Shown here piece after piece: positions 12,740 through 24,198 of a stretch of 64,000 nucleotides of DNA (position 1 is the stretch's first letter; the number at the start of each line of letters is the position of its first letter). The stretch covers positions 17,533,246 through 17,597,245 of the forward strand of contig OW203773.1 of NCBI GenBank assembly GCA_934045905.1. Direction: 5' to 3'. The stretch comes from Leuctra nigra. Lineage: Eukaryota > Arthropoda > Insecta > Plecoptera > Leuctridae. Made by a program: the position numbers and the translations under genes. The notes below the pieces were generated by a model. It was not told the DNA's origin. It did no database searches and was given only the letters and a program-made list of their open reading frames with translations.

Positions 12740-13440
12740 ATACTCGACAAAACCTAAGATAATCTACACAAAACTCCCGCTCGTACGAGTTAGAAATCTA
12801 CGATTTAGTGTCCCGATTTTTAATTCCTTCGCAGTGTCTACTATATGGCGTCATTCATGCATTATCCATGTGGCACCTATACCCGGCAAAATCTAAGATC
12901 AGATTGAAAAACCCACGCTCGTATGTGTTATAATCCTACGAATTGGTGTCCCGACTTGTTCCTCCTCCGCATAATGTACTGTAGGGTGTCATATTGCATA
13001 CAACTGAGACTTCATGTTAAAGTTAGCAATACGCCTACATACATGTCGGCGTTTGATACAAATTTAAGTCAATTTAGCTTCATTTAAGAAATCTTTGATT
13101 GAGCTTGTTGGCTTTAATAGTGAAGAATGTAGAATATTTCTGACACCGTGATCCTTTCATTATAAGAAAGAAAACGAAAAGAAAAAAAAAGTCGATGGAT
13201 TCGAAAAAGACGTCAAGCTAAAATTTAACAAAAATATGATTATATTGACACAACGATATTAATTAGCACTTGTCGTAATGTTAATGACAACAAATATTTT
13301 TTTATTTTGTTGGGTTGCAATCCAAAAAAACTAACATCATTACAAAAACCCTCGCTCGTGTGAGCTATAATTCTACGATTTAGGGTCCCGAGTCGTGTCT
13401 CCTCCGGCGAATGTACTGTAGGTACTCGATGCGGGAGAGC
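12740..13440. repeat. Three degenerate ~125-bp direct repeats
   Basis: Blocks at about 12740-12865, 12880-13000 and 13335-13435 share in order ACAAAACYCRCGCTCGTRYG-like sequence, then CTACGATTTAGTGTCCCGA, then TCCTCCGCA and TGTACTGTAGG. The first two are adjacent and the third is displaced by ~330 bp. A dispersed repeat with internal tandem structure is likely. The 108-codon reverse frame over 13240-13566 is not supported as a gene. Confidence 0.5.
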
Positions 13441-14140
13441 GTAATGCCTAACTTGGGAATTCTGAGCAGGAATAGAACACAATGCTAATAAATCAAATAC
13501 CGTAATGAAATTGCCCAGGTATTTCCGCAGGCAAATTGGACAGCGTTGCCGAATTGCAGCCAACATGGTTCAGAATATTTTTCAGAAATATTTAACAAAG
13601 TTCTTTGTCATTACACTAATCAATAATCAAATATTGCTGACAAATCAAATGAGGTATGACTATAGGTAAACAACAGGTTAGGAACTAATGTATTTTTATA
13701 AAATTCACGAAAATTCCACTAAGTTTTAGACCGACTAATAACATTTTGTTTCAATTTTCGAGTCAATAACATTGAACACGGCGTAATTTTTAAGTGGGGG
13801 GCCCACTAAATTAGTCACAAGCAGTCCCCCTCAAAAAATACACATATTTATTCAAGAACATTGAATTATCATTAAAACTATCAATAATATCCATCTTCAC
13901 TGTCAACAAATGAAAGAAAAACAACGTAAACGATTTCAAAATCATCATTCCAAAACTCTAAAAATAGAACTGCGATCAACAAGGCAGTGGTTGTCGAAAT
14001 GAATTTGCTTCTTTTCACATGATTTCGACGAAATTTAACTCAAAACTTATTGAAATATGTTTGGAAAGTGTATTTATTTTCTTTTTTGCATTATGAAACA
14101 CCTGAGTTCTGTGTTGTTTTACGTTGAAAATGAGCAAAAA
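13441..14140. other. Probable intron / intergenic, nothing identified
   Basis: Would be intron 1 of the minus-strand gene starting at 14204 if that exon is real. No second exon could be recognised. Confidence 0.3.
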
Positions 14141-14146
14141 CCTTAC

Positions 14147-14204
14147 CGTAAAGAGACGCCAAGAGGACTAGCGCCAAAATCGAACTTTTCGATTTGAACT
14201 CCAT
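14147..14204 (-). CDS. First coding exon encoding a signal peptide (secreted or membrane protein)
   Basis: On the minus strand an ATG at 14204 opens 19 codons plus one base and then meets GTAAGG, a strong 5' splice donor (14146-14141). The peptide MEFKSKSSILALVLLASLY has a basic n-region (two Lys) and a 10-residue hydrophobic core (ILALVLLASL). This is the form of a eukaryotic secretory signal peptide, presumably completed and cleaved in exon 2. About 140 nt upstream is TCAGTCAGT (14346-14338), two overlapping arthropod initiator motifs, giving a plausible short 5' UTR. A CpG-containing GC-rich block lies at 14520-14680. No mobile element overlaps it. The rest of the protein is not visible and later exons may lie outside the window, so its function is unknown. 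Confidence 0.55.
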
Positions 14205-14337
14205 ATTCTCAGCAGTTTGATGTATCCTTTAGTGTTTTATCCAGATTATTTTGCGCACTCAAAACCAGCACTAAACACTGTGGAAAGTCAACGGAGCCGT
14301 TGACAAAATTGAAAATTCACACACTTCGAAAACACCC

Positions 14338-14680
14338 ACTGACTGACTCGAGCTGCCAAAACAACACCAAAACTACAGTTCCAAACCACTTCAATTATAA
14401 ACTACGACACATTACGTATCTCCACAATATACCATGAAACACTTGATTGAACACAAGAAAACACTGATTTTATATGTGTATTCTGTTAAGTATTTCCTTT
14501 ATTTATCGATGTAAACAACGAGTAAGGGACATCCACTGTGCAACTTCCTTCGCTGCTGAAACAGAAGTGAAGATGGGATGCCGTGGAAAGTGCGCGCGCA
14601 ATCGCTGAATCGATTCGTTGCCGGTCGCTGATGCGATCTAGGGGCGATAGTGGGAACTAGATGAGGGGCGTGGTGTTTTA
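14338..14680 (-). promoter_or_regulatory. Candidate promoter of the signal-peptide gene
   Basis: Contains two overlapping TCAGT initiator words on the minus strand (+1 about 14344 or 14340). Upstream there is a GC- and CpG-richer block (GTGCGCGCGCAATCGC, about 14590) that stands out from the AT-rich surroundings. No TATA box at the proper distance was seen. Inferred from position relative to the exon only. Confidence 0.3.
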
Positions 14681-15925
14681 TTAACTGTTCGGAAAGTATT
14701 GACTGAATTAAGAGAGTTGAATACGCACGGGCTGAAACTATGTTAAATTAATTTAAAATTTTAGATGTTAATGTTGAAATTGGTATTTACGATAGAGCTG
14801 CTGATGTGACGCAAATCGTTTACATATAAATGAATGTAAACCGTGTAAAATCAGTAGTAGTAGTAGTAATTTATTTATTATAAGATAGACAGTGACAGAC
14901 AGGATAGACAGTAAAATTGAAATTATAAAAATTAATAATCGATACAAATTAATAGTATAATAATAGGACTAAAAGCATTTCTGGAATTATGAGGTACTAC
15001 ATAAAAACATCAATGAATGTCTGCATGTCAAATTATTGTGATTAAAAACTAAAATTACTAAGTTTAAGACAATTACACAAAAATATAATATATAATCAAC
15101 CATTATTATAGGTACATTAAAATATTAAGATCTTACAGCACTGCGTGAATGACATATAAACTTTTTAAAATTAATTTTTATTTTTATTTGATATGCCCAC
15201 TTTAAATATAAAAATTAAAAACACAACATTTATTATCACTAAAGTAATCTCAAGATAAGTCCGTGAATTTGCCCCCCCTTCTCATGAACCCACTAATTCT
15301 GAAACTCTCAATATAACTATAGTGTATGTCCTGCGGGATTTAGTGTACAAAGTTTCAGAATTAGTGCGTCACTACTTTTAAAAGCAACGTCGTAAAACCA
15401 CAATTTTAAGATCCGGTAGGGGTTGTTGTCTATTTTGTGTTAAAAAGCACGCGGCGTAATGATATCACGGTATATTATTACTACAGATATTTAGGGTATC
15501 CTTGTATTAAGGGGTACGTTGCTATTTTGGTTTTAATTGCATGCGGTGTAATGATAACACTGTATATTTACTTTGTATATCCTTGGAATTATTGGTTGTA
15601 TTTATCATAATCATTGTACACCCATATTTTTCAATATATAAATATAACCTGGTATATCTGTACAGCTTTGGATTCTGTATGATTGGAAGATTGATAGATA
15701 TTATTGGTTATGGCGCTCAACAGCGAGGTTATCAGCGCCAGCCAAGTCATACAACGAGGTGTTGTAATAAAATGTATATATCGCTAAGCGAAGTCGTGTT
15801 GTATAAGATTGTCCTATTGGTTAAAATCTACTAGATTCTACGCTAATGCGATTCAATCTTGTAAATAAAGTAGTCAGTCTAGATAAAATGTGAGCTGGAA
15901 TTACAGTGAAAACTAAGGTCATATA
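14681..15925. other. Intergenic with microsatellite
   Basis: A (TAG)n run near 14852-14867 is followed by AT-rich DNA. Two ~60-bp degenerate direct repeats lie near 15420-15476 and 15508-15570, each with a GCGGYGTAATGATA core. No gene recognised. Confidence 0.4.
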
Positions 15926-16290
15926 GGCACCGAGTGTTGACTCTCTTTTGTTTCTGGAAATGAGAAACAGCGCGATGGGTGGCAAAAATTAGCAACTCTT
16001 TACGGGATCTTCATACCCTTAGTTGCAGCAGTTAGTAAACATTACTGATTGTATGCATTCTTACAATAATACGCAACAGGTTATTTCGCTGTGAAAAATG
16101 TATGAAGTGTAAACAATTCCACTGAATCTGATAAAATTATTAGTTTGCTCCTCTCTTTTACCAATTCTGAGCTATTTTGAGTTTTCTGTTGATTTTTATC
16201 GGTTGCTATGGCCACGACCAATGAGAGTTGATAAAACTAAAGATTCTTCTACGTACAGTTTTGCCGATTTCTCTCGCTAGTGGCGCTGGG
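15926..16290. repeat. Inverse counterpart of the 12113-12345 repeat
   Basis: The right part (about 16050-16290) matches 12113-12345 in reverse orientation. The left end (GGCACCGAG..., then AAATTAGCAACTC) resembles the same block in direct orientation. The unit may therefore be a degenerate foldback element with two arms. Confidence 0.45.
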
Positions 16291-16362
16291 GGTATGAACG
16301 CACGGTGCGTATTAAGCCAGGCCCTGGCTCGTCTAAAACCTACTTGTCTATGAAACATCTTA

Positions 16363-16589
16363 AGGTGGATTCACACGGCCGTTCCAAACTTCGAGTTTGA
16401 AACTCAAGTTTGCCAAAGTTTTGAATCGCCGTTCCAAAAACTCCCTTGTGAACTATAAAAGTTTGAAACTCAATCCTCACAGTTCGAATCTTTTCATAGT
16501 TCACACGAAGGTTTTTGGAACGGTGATTCGGAACTTCGGCAAACTTGAGTTTCAAACTCGAAGTTTGGAACGGCCGTGTGAATCCACCT
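16363..16589. mobile_element. PIF/Harbinger-type MITE with TTA target duplication
   Basis: A 227-bp element with long terminal inverted repeats (>50 bp), beginning AGGTGGATTCACACGGCCG and ending with its reverse complement. It is flanked by TTA on both sides (16360-16362 and 16590-16592), a TWA-type 3-bp duplication typical of PIF/Harbinger. The open frames found here on both strands start with nearly the same peptide because the DNA is palindromic; they are not genes. Confidence 0.85.
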
Positions 16590-17285
16590 TTACATCTTAC
16601 ATCATTCTTGATTGGAATAATGTGCAGTAAAATATTATTATCTTGAGACCGTGATAATATTATGTGAATTATTTTGATCTTGTCAGCCGTGATGTTACCT
16701 AGAAGGCTTTGGATAATAATTTGATTTCTGTTTCGCTGGCAACAGAATGTTCATTCATTGTCCAGCCATCGAAGAGATCGGACGGAAGCTCATTTTTCTC
16801 TGATTTTAAGTTTCTTCTTGCCAAACCGCCTGAAACATGGGGAGAATTCAAAAATTCGTGAGTTATATTACATTTATTATTAATAATAATATTAGTTTTC
16901 AAATTTGAATGTATGAATTCGTAATTTTGCGCTAAAAGCTAGGAAGTATAGGTATTTTGCTACCAATAACCATGTAGAGAGAATTCATACCATGCTTTGG
17001 TCTAGTCTACCTAGACAGAAGATTGTTCTTGCTATCAATTCTAGGATAGAAATCTAATATCATTTCAAATAACCTTCATAACGCACACAAAGCCGAGGTA
17101 AAGAAATTACATTTTTCAAATAGACGAAATTGCAGCTGAAGTTTTAACTTTTTATTTTGCTGTTGCTTCGTATAATAGCGTGTTTAATAATTAATTTAAA
17201 ACACATCAAAATCAAAATCAAATTTCCAAAAATTAAGAATAATTCCTTGGCGCATTGAATTATTTGCTTTTCATAGGTACTTTCT

Positions 17286-17826
17286 GGCTGTGTTCCAATT
17301 CTCCTAGTGCACTAAATAGTGCACTTCCTTATTAGTGTCCTTCCTTTCAAGTGCACTTACAAGCACACTTCTTAGAGTAGAATTCGAACTCTCCTTGCCA
17401 CCTTTTTATGCGCCATCTTCAAATAAAATCGATAGAAGCGCCATGAAGTGGAAAAATGAACTAATTTTTGCAGAAATATGTTAGGTTATGTCGTAGTCCC
17501 TAATAAGTAAAATTAGTTTAATAAACATAAACATATTATTATTATTATTATTATGCACAATACAAGTTAAATAATGTATTTTTTATTATTATAATACTTA
17601 TATTTCATGAAGAATCAAAAAACTACGCTTTAGAGTAGCTAGTGTACATCAAGTGTACATCCAAGGGACCATACGATGTATCCTAACTCAAGCTTCCTTC
17701 CAAGGACACTATCAAGTGTGCACTTTTTAACAGTTGACTTTTGGAACACCACTCGCACTTTATGATGTCAGATATGACGTCACAAGGACACTATCAAGTG
17801 CACTTAGGAAGAATTGGAACACAGCC
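17286..17826. mobile_element. TIR element with subterminal GTGCACTT repeats
   Basis: A 541-bp element. The left end is GGCTGTGTTCCAATTCT and the right end is GAATTGGAACACAGCC. Subterminal copies of AGTGCACTT and AAGGACACTATCAAGTG cluster near both ends, a common arrangement of transposase binding sites. No ORF and no clear target duplication, so the superfamily is undecided. Confidence 0.75.
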
Positions 17827-17947
17827 GCAGTCTTTCTTTGGCTCCTTTATCGCCATCTTCTTTCTTATGTTGCCTTCTTTTTGACACATGCGCGCAGTTT
17901 TTTAAAAATTTTGATTTGATTTTTTTAAGTTGTGTTTTAAATTACAA

Positions 17948-18056
17948 TGGCTGGATCGATCGTTATAAAAAAAAATCCTTAAAGCATTTGTTCCAAAAAC
18001 GTTTTAATGACTGTCGAGAAGGCTGTGATTATGTTATTAGATAATGAGCAAAGCTT
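17948..18056 (+). repeat. Truncated copy of the TTAA element at 29075
   Basis: TGGCTGGATCGATCGTTATA followed by AAAAACGTTTT resembles the first ~110 bp of the element at 29075-29588. No right end was found. Confidence 0.4.
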
Positions 18057-18086
18057 TAACATGGTAGAGATAGTAAACTGAGTGTA

Positions 18087-18112
18087 TATTCGTACGTCTA
18101 GACGTACGAATA
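18087..18112. other. Perfect 26-bp palindrome
   Basis: TATTCGTACGTCTAGACG followed by TACGAATA is an uninterrupted 26-bp perfect palindrome with no loop, centred on TCTAGA. It is not part of a repeat seen elsewhere in the window. Confidence 0.9.
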
Positions 18113-18180
18113 GTGCTACGTCCAGACTCAATCATTGCCCATTGGTTGAATAGTGAAAAAAAGAAGTCAGACCAAAACCA

Positions 18181-18492
18181 CCTTGCAATGTCAGGGAAAA
18201 ACAATTGAATTTTAGTTAACTGTCACCCTACACAAAATAGTAAAGTATTTTCAATGTTTAAAAAATAATAAATGAGTCTGTGAAATAGTGAATATCAGAT
18301 AGCTGTATATTAATAAACAAGTCATACACTTGTTATGACTATGGGAGATTGACCCTATTATACTGTCTAATATTCACTATTTCATCGACTCTTTTATTAT
18401 TTTTTAATCATTGAAAATACTATAATATAAGTGCATTTTGGGTAGGGTTACAGTAAACTAAAATTCAATTGTTTTTCCCTGACATTTCAAGG
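18181..18492. mobile_element. Foldback element with ~110-bp arms
   Basis: The left arm starts CCTTGCAATGTCAGGGAAAA and the right arm ends with its complement (TTTTTCCCTGACATTTCAAGG-like). Both arms contain AATTCAATTGTTTTTCC and TGAATATTAGACAG-type sequence. The centre is short and AT-rich. No ORF. Confidence 0.75.
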
Positions 18493-18786
18493 TCGTTAGA
18501 GTGAAAATAGTCGCGTTCTAGAATAATAGGCAGCATCTACGAGGTGATTTTTTTAGTGATCTCTTGAATGTGTTCTTAGCTTCCTTTACCTATCCTTTTA
18601 GGAATTTTGTTGTCAAAGTTGGAGTGGAATACGCTGAATTTTGTTGTATTAGTTTCGTTCTCTTGTACATGATATTGTGTAACTTTTTTGTTTGTATTGA
18701 ATGAATTTTCAAACTTCTAATTTTGTTTAAAATATATTAAAATGCCAATATTAATTACATTGACACCGTTCAATTTTTTTGAAATA

Positions 18787-18892
18787 ATTATTGCACGAGC
18801 GATCGAGCGACTCCATTTGGCTGTTTTGACACGGAACTCTGTATTTTATTTCCTTTTGTTTTTCTTCGATAGAGCTGAAATTTTGCACACAA
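18787..18892 (-). repeat. GAGCGAGCG-family repeat, reverse copy interrupted by the next element
   Basis: Starts GAGCGATCGAGCGACTCC... and continues through the TTGACACGGAACTCTG and GAGCTGAAATTTTGCACACA phrases seen at 40083 and 43400. It stops at the 18893 element. Related sequence resumes at about 20334-20720 (GATTGGTTCAAATTTAAA...), so this is probably one copy split by later insertions. Confidence 0.6.
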
Positions 18893-20110
18893 TCTAGTGG
18901 AGCGGTCGCTCCACCCAGCCAAGTCGTACCGTACACTCACACTCACTCAACATACCGTAAATGCCTAATAAACTGAGGAGCAGACCAACCACTTTTACTG
19001 TAAGCAACAACATGGCATTTTCGGCCTACTGGATCATAAAATTGGAAAATCTCACATTGTTGTGAAATATCTTTATTTCGAGCTATGGCCCACCCCACTC
19101 CATATACTAAATTTGGGAACAATAGGTTATGCCATTTGCGTGCTAGAGGGCCGTGAAAACAGTGAAATTACACCCCTTTTAAAACCTATCTGATGATGAT
19201 ATCAGGAAACACCGCTATCACCGCCACAGCCTAAACGGCTTAGCCGATCGATCTGAAATTTTTACCACATGTGCACTTTTGGCGTCTGAGGTGCCTTTTT
19301 ATAAAACCATCCGGTAGTCGCCATTTTGAAACCGGAAGTGACGTCATATCTCGAAAACGGCTCAACCGATCGGAATGAAACTAGCGCCAAATGATTCAGA
19401 CGGTCGTCTATATGGAATATCAATAGTTAATGTAGAGATGTTCTTTTACCAAAACCGGAAATGACGTCATGAAAATGAAGAACTAGATTTTAATGACCTC
19501 TTACTACAATAACCACATATTCAGAAGGCTTATAATGATACATAACATTTATAGAAATAAATTCTAGGTGGCAGTTATTTCAGTCGCCATTTTGAAAACC
19601 GGAAGTGATACCATATCTCGAAAACGGCTGGACTGATTGGAACGAAGCTTTCGCAATTCTTCATGGAATATCACTTTAAGCTTAGGTATATTGAGCACCA
19701 AACACAATTTTTCGTATTAACCAATTCGAAAATGGCGTATTTTTTAAAAGTATTTAGTCATTGTAGCTCCGATGTGTGTTACAATTTGTGTAAATAAACT
19801 AAAAAAATAAGTGATATCCCCATAAAAATCACTCCGTAAATATACTCCACTCCAAAATATACTTGGCGCATCGTTTTTAAGGGCATTATAGGTATATTAT
19901 ATATATTTAGGTACATTTGATTTTTGGCATATGCTTCTATACTATTTATATACACGATGCGCCAAGTATATTTTGGTTTTTAAAATTAAGTTTTGACTTG
20001 GCTCATTTTTTGATATCACTACTTTTTAGTGCTGAATTTTTAGATTTCTTCTATTTTTTTTATAGTTGAAGAGACTTGGCTGGTATTTTTACACGGAGTG
20101 TTTTTTATGG
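18893..20110 (-). mobile_element. Palindrome/hairpin (HINE-like) element, copy 2
   Basis: Reverse orientation. Its 3' hairpin end is at 18893 (TCTAGTGGAGCGGTCGCTCC). GTCATATCTCGAAAACGG and CCGGAAGTGACGTCA lie in the body (about 19317 and later). The 5' palindrome spans about 19815-20110. One arm is partly deleted (19815-19870), leaving an incomplete inverted repeat. The outer end continues as GGATAT rather than ending at the usual CCAT border, so the 5' terminus is rearranged. No ORF. Confidence 0.7.
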
Positions 20111-20123
20111 GGATATGTAGGTA

Positions 20124-20333
20124 CACTCGGCCAAACAAAACTTGAACGTTGACCAAATTTGAATGGCTGCTGGTCATGTCCCATAACCAATCAAAGCTTG
20201 TTATTATCATTGAAATGTGAGGTCACCTACTAGAGTGAGACAATAATTCGCTTAGACTGACTTCTGATGGTGCGATCTTACATTTATCAGCCTATCAGAT
20301 TTATTGAACGTTCAAGTTTTGCTTGGCCAAGTG
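20124..20333. mobile_element. TIR MITE, CACTCGGCC type (copy 2)
   Basis: A 210-bp near-identical copy of 4447-4657 with ~27-bp inverted ends. It is flanked by TA on both sides (20122-20123 and 20334-20335), consistent with Tc1/mariner-type insertion. Confidence 0.87.
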
Positions 20334-20720
20334 TACAGACCATTTCTGGGCGTTGCAGACACTATTGTTTTTTTTTAAATCCGCTGATTGGTTCAAATTT
20401 AAAAAAAATATCTTTCGGTTGGTTGGTCCGATCAATGTGAAATTTTGACAAGTCAATACGATCAACATTGTCCCCAATCTTGGGTACAAAGTAATTTAAT
20501 TTAAAAATATATATAGTTTTTTTTTAATTTTAATTGTTTAAAATTTAAAACCATTTACTTCATGTGATTTTTTTAAATTAATATGAGAACCGAATGACCG
20601 ATCAACTTAAAACTTTGCATGGTCCTTGGGACCATTGGTGTGTAAGGTGTTGGGGAACATGTGTGCAAATTTTCAGACCAATCGGACAATATTTAATTTT
20701 TGTCATTTGTGTGATTTCTG
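20334..20720 (-). repeat. GAGCGAGCG-family interior (probable continuation of 18787)
   Basis: Contains the family phrases GATTGGTTCAAATTTAAA, GACCGATCAACTTAAAACTT and TGCATGGTCCTTGGGACC in the same order as in 27384-28436. Probably the remainder of the copy split by the 18893 and 20124 elements. Confidence 0.5.
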
Positions 20721-20889
20721 AGTTGTATTTAGCTGGCGACAATTCGAGGCGACTAGGTACTTTGTCCCACTAGGTAACTGCTCTGATCTCAGGAAGAGCA
20801 ATTGGCCATCTTAGTGACAAAACCAAGGATGTCGTCGATTTCTGTCACTAATTGTCACTTCTCACTTGTTCAGGAATGAGGAAATGTGA

Positions 20890-21039
20890 CCGAATGAGAC
20901 ATCCCGGAACGAGACTGCAGATGAGAGGAAGCTGCGAGACCTTTTCCCTGATACGCCCGTTAAGATCCAGACCGACAAGCAGCCATGCAGGCAGCAGCAA
21001 TACAAGTACCTCATCATTTACTATTCTACTAGTTTTTAA
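20890..21039 (+). pseudogene. Protein-like open stretch, family unknown
   Basis: A 49-codon frame between a TGA (20887-20889) and a TAA (21037-21039), about 50% GC in AT-rich surroundings. The translation has ordinary soluble-protein composition (for example ADERKLRDLFPDTPVKIQT and KQPCRQQQYKYL). A pyrimidine stretch and CAG (about 20860-20872) could be an acceptor, but a stop follows in this frame. No domain is recognised. Read it as a possible exon remnant only. Confidence 0.2.
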
Positions 21040-21115
21040 AGTTGTCTCGAGCACTAGGCAGTTGGCTCTCACCTAGAGCCAACACCTCTCTGCTTCTAGG
21101 ATTTGACCGAGGTGG

Positions 21116-21209
21116 GATTCTATAACTCCATTGCGATCGCTTAGCCATTTCTTCCATAAGGATTAGCATTGAAATAATTGCTAAGCGGTCGCAATGGAGT
21201 TGTAGAATC
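21116..21209. mobile_element. 94-bp palindromic mini-element, copy 1
   Basis: The arms GATTCTATAACTCCATTGCG and its near-complement enclose a ~30-bp loop. The same 94-bp unit occurs at 30181-30274. The two copies differ by only a few bases. Confidence 0.8.
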
Positions 21210-22049
21210 AGGGCCTAAGGTCAGTCTTGAATCAGTCGAGGTTGCTTCCATTGTCTACTGGGACCATTTAGCACCACTGATACATGCCTCTTGCCCTATG
21301 CAAACAGACTTTGTGCGTAATTTTACATAAAATCATTTATTTGTCATCTTATTCAAAATCAAATGCAAAACTTTTTTATTCATTTTTTCGTCAATGTTTG
21401 ATAAATCTGATATCAAAAGAAGATGACAAATAATGCGCTAGCATCACATTCAAAAAACTTTTGCATTGATTTCGGTCGAAGGCGAGGGGCCTAAATTAAC
21501 GGAATTCATGTAAAGGGGGCGGAGGGTTTACCAAATAAATTCCCATGACGGTACATCATTAGAGAACGCAGAGGGCAAACGACCAGAAATTTTGTCAGAA
21601 ATTTTGTCAGAAATTTTGAACACAGCGAGTGTGTAGCTATTTCAACAAATGCGGTTTTTGAAAAATTCAACAAAGGGCCAGCTTGTAATCCTGAGTGTTT
21701 TGAAGCGTGTCCGGTGGCAAATATCTCTCAACCCGTGCAGGTGTTCGGGAAGCGAATAATTTTCTGGCAGACTTCGTAATGGGAGAAAAAAATATTTTAT
21801 AAAATTCCAGGTTTAATTTTTTTAAGTGAAATGGTTGATCCAACTAGAATATGTTTTCAAATCTCATTCACGATAGTTCTGGGAATTGGGGTCTTGAAAA
21901 CCCTCTAGAGTAATAAATGTTTGATTTTTTAATTCGTGGGTTCGAGTCAGACTCGAGGAAAATCTTTTCACATTGCAGTTGGTATTTATTAACATTCACC
22001 TAACTGAGGGAATCTGTAAAAACCATATTTCAAGCATATTTATTGTTAA
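21210..22049. other. Intergenic, nothing identified
   Basis: Contains a small AATTTTGTCAGA tandem near 21588-21620. No gene or known repeat. Confidence 0.4.
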
Positions 22050-23856
22050 TCTAGTGGAGCGGTCGCTCCACGCCAGCCAAGTCGTACGGCGCGCACACTC
22101 TCAAATAAAGGCTGGAGCAAACCCACTTTTACTGTAAGCATCAAAGTGGCATTTTCGGCCTACTGGATCTTAAAATTGGGAAATCTCACATTGTTGCGAT
22201 ATATCTTAATTTCGAGCTATGGCCCACCCTACAACATATACCAAATTTGGGAACAATAGGTTACGCCCTTTGCACGCTAGAGGGCCGTGAAAACAGTGTT
22301 TTAGGGCGGTTTTCATAATAATAATCTCAGTAGTAGTAGTCTCCTGGAATTCAAATCCGGTAACATGGCCACAGCCAAAACGGCTGAACCGATTGATCTC
22401 ACATTTTTACCACGTGTGCACTTTTGGCGTCTGATTTAACCTTCACCCCATGAATTTTTTGTGCCGCCATTTTGAAACCGGAAGTGACGTCATATCTCAA
22501 CAACGGCTAGACCGATTGGAACGAAAATAGCGCCAAACGATTCGGACGGTCATCCATATGGATAATCAATAGCAACAGACTAAAATTTATGTTAACGAAA
22601 CCGGAAATGACGTCATGAAATTTAATTCATCGATTGGCATTTCGGCAACAAATTTGATCCAATTATTTTGATATTTATGTAACGTATGTTCTTTTGTGAT
22701 ATTATTTGACTTGATATAAAACCAACCGGAAGCCGCCATTTTGAAACCAGAAATGACATTATATCTTAATAACGTCTTAATAGATTTAAACGAAACCAAC
22801 GCTAAACAATTTAGACGGTCAACTTTATGTATTATCATCAATAATATTTGCAGTTTCCCATACTGAAACCGGAAATGACGTCACACATTTTAAAAATCGC
22901 ACAAATTTACATTTTGATGCAATAAATATACTATTTGAGACTGCTTATAATAAAATGAAATCATGTTTAAATTATAATTCAAGAGGTCAGTGATTTCAGC
23001 AGCCATTTTGAAATCGGAAGAAACGACGTAATATCTCGAAAACTGGTTGACAGATCGGTATGAAACTAGTGCCAAACGATTCGGAAGGACATCTCTATGG
23101 AATAGGAACAGTCAAACTAGAATTTTCCTATTTATGAGGCCGGAAATGACGTCATTCAAATTTATAAATCATTATAATCCCCTCCTATACAATAAATACA
23201 TATTCAGAAAGCTAAAAATGATACACATCATTTATAGTTATAAATTCTATGTGGCAGTGCAGAAAGTTCAGCGGCCATTTTGAAAACCGACGTGTTGCCA
23301 TATCTCGGAACTGGGTTGACCGATTGGAATGAAACCTTTGTTTTTTTCATGAGAATAACCAAATTGTAAAGGGTAATTTTTTTTAAAGGATTTAGTAATT
23401 GTTCATGTGATATGTGTCACACGTAAGTTGTAAGAATAAACTAAAAAAAGTAGTGATATCCCCATAAAAAACACTCCGTGTAAAAATACCAGCCAAGTCT
23501 CTTCAACTTAAAAAAAATAATGAAATCTAAAAATTCTGCACTGAAAAGTAGTGATATCAAAAAATTAGCCAAGTCAAAACTTTATTTGAAAATCCATAAA
23601 TACTTGGCGCATCGTTTTTTTAGGGCATTATAGGTATACTATGTATATGTATATTTCATGTATAATTTATAATTGGCTTATACTTCCAAGCTATTTATGT
23701 ACACGATGCGCCAAGTATTTTTTGATTTTCAAATAAAGTTTTGACTTGGCTAATTTTTTGATATCACTACTTTTCAGTGCAGAATTTTTAGATTTCATTA
23801 TTTTTTTTAAGTTGAAGAGACTTGGCTGGTATTTTTACACGGAGTGTTTTTTATGG
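22050..23856 (-). mobile_element. Palindrome/hairpin (HINE-like) element, copy 3
   Basis: A complete reverse copy of 1.8 kb. The 3' hairpin end is at 22050 (flank A, read as T) and the 5' end CCATAAAAAACACTCCGTG is at 23856 (flank T, read as A). The 5' palindrome occupies 23462-23856 with ~150-bp near-perfect arms. The body has seven CCGGAAGTGACGTCA-type sites near 22474, 22600, 22743, 22866, 23008, 23140 and 23281, spaced alternately about 125 and 143 bp, implying a ~270-bp dimer repeat. It has more internal units than the 1.3-kb copies. The small open frames inside are not genes. Confidence 0.8.
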
Positions 23857-24198
23857 TATATTATACTTCAATGTACTGATGTTATAGCTGTCAGAACACA
23901 GTATGTATACTACACTTCTATGCCTATCAGAGTTCTATTTACATAAATAAGTAAGTTGTTAGAGTTTTGTCACAGTCAATTTACGTCCAATTTACGAAAT
24001 CTTTGCCAGAAAAATCTCGCGTTCGGAAAAGGGTTGTTTTGTTAATTTAAAATGTTAATTTAAAATGATATTACATGGCGTATTATCAGAGCTTAACTGT
24101 CTAACAATACTGTTCGTCTCATGAAACGAAAGGCTACATACTCGCTGGGTTAACAAGTGGTTGAGGCGAATTAAGCGAATGTAAAGAAGTAAAAACAA

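Noticed and set aside
13240..13566. 108-codon reverse ORF
   Set aside because: It overlaps degenerate direct repeats, shows no domain or coding bias and has no splice context.
16340..16630. Two overlapping ORFs on opposite strands with almost the same peptide
   Set aside because: They are read from the two arms of one palindromic MITE (16363-16589), so the similarity is structural and not coding.
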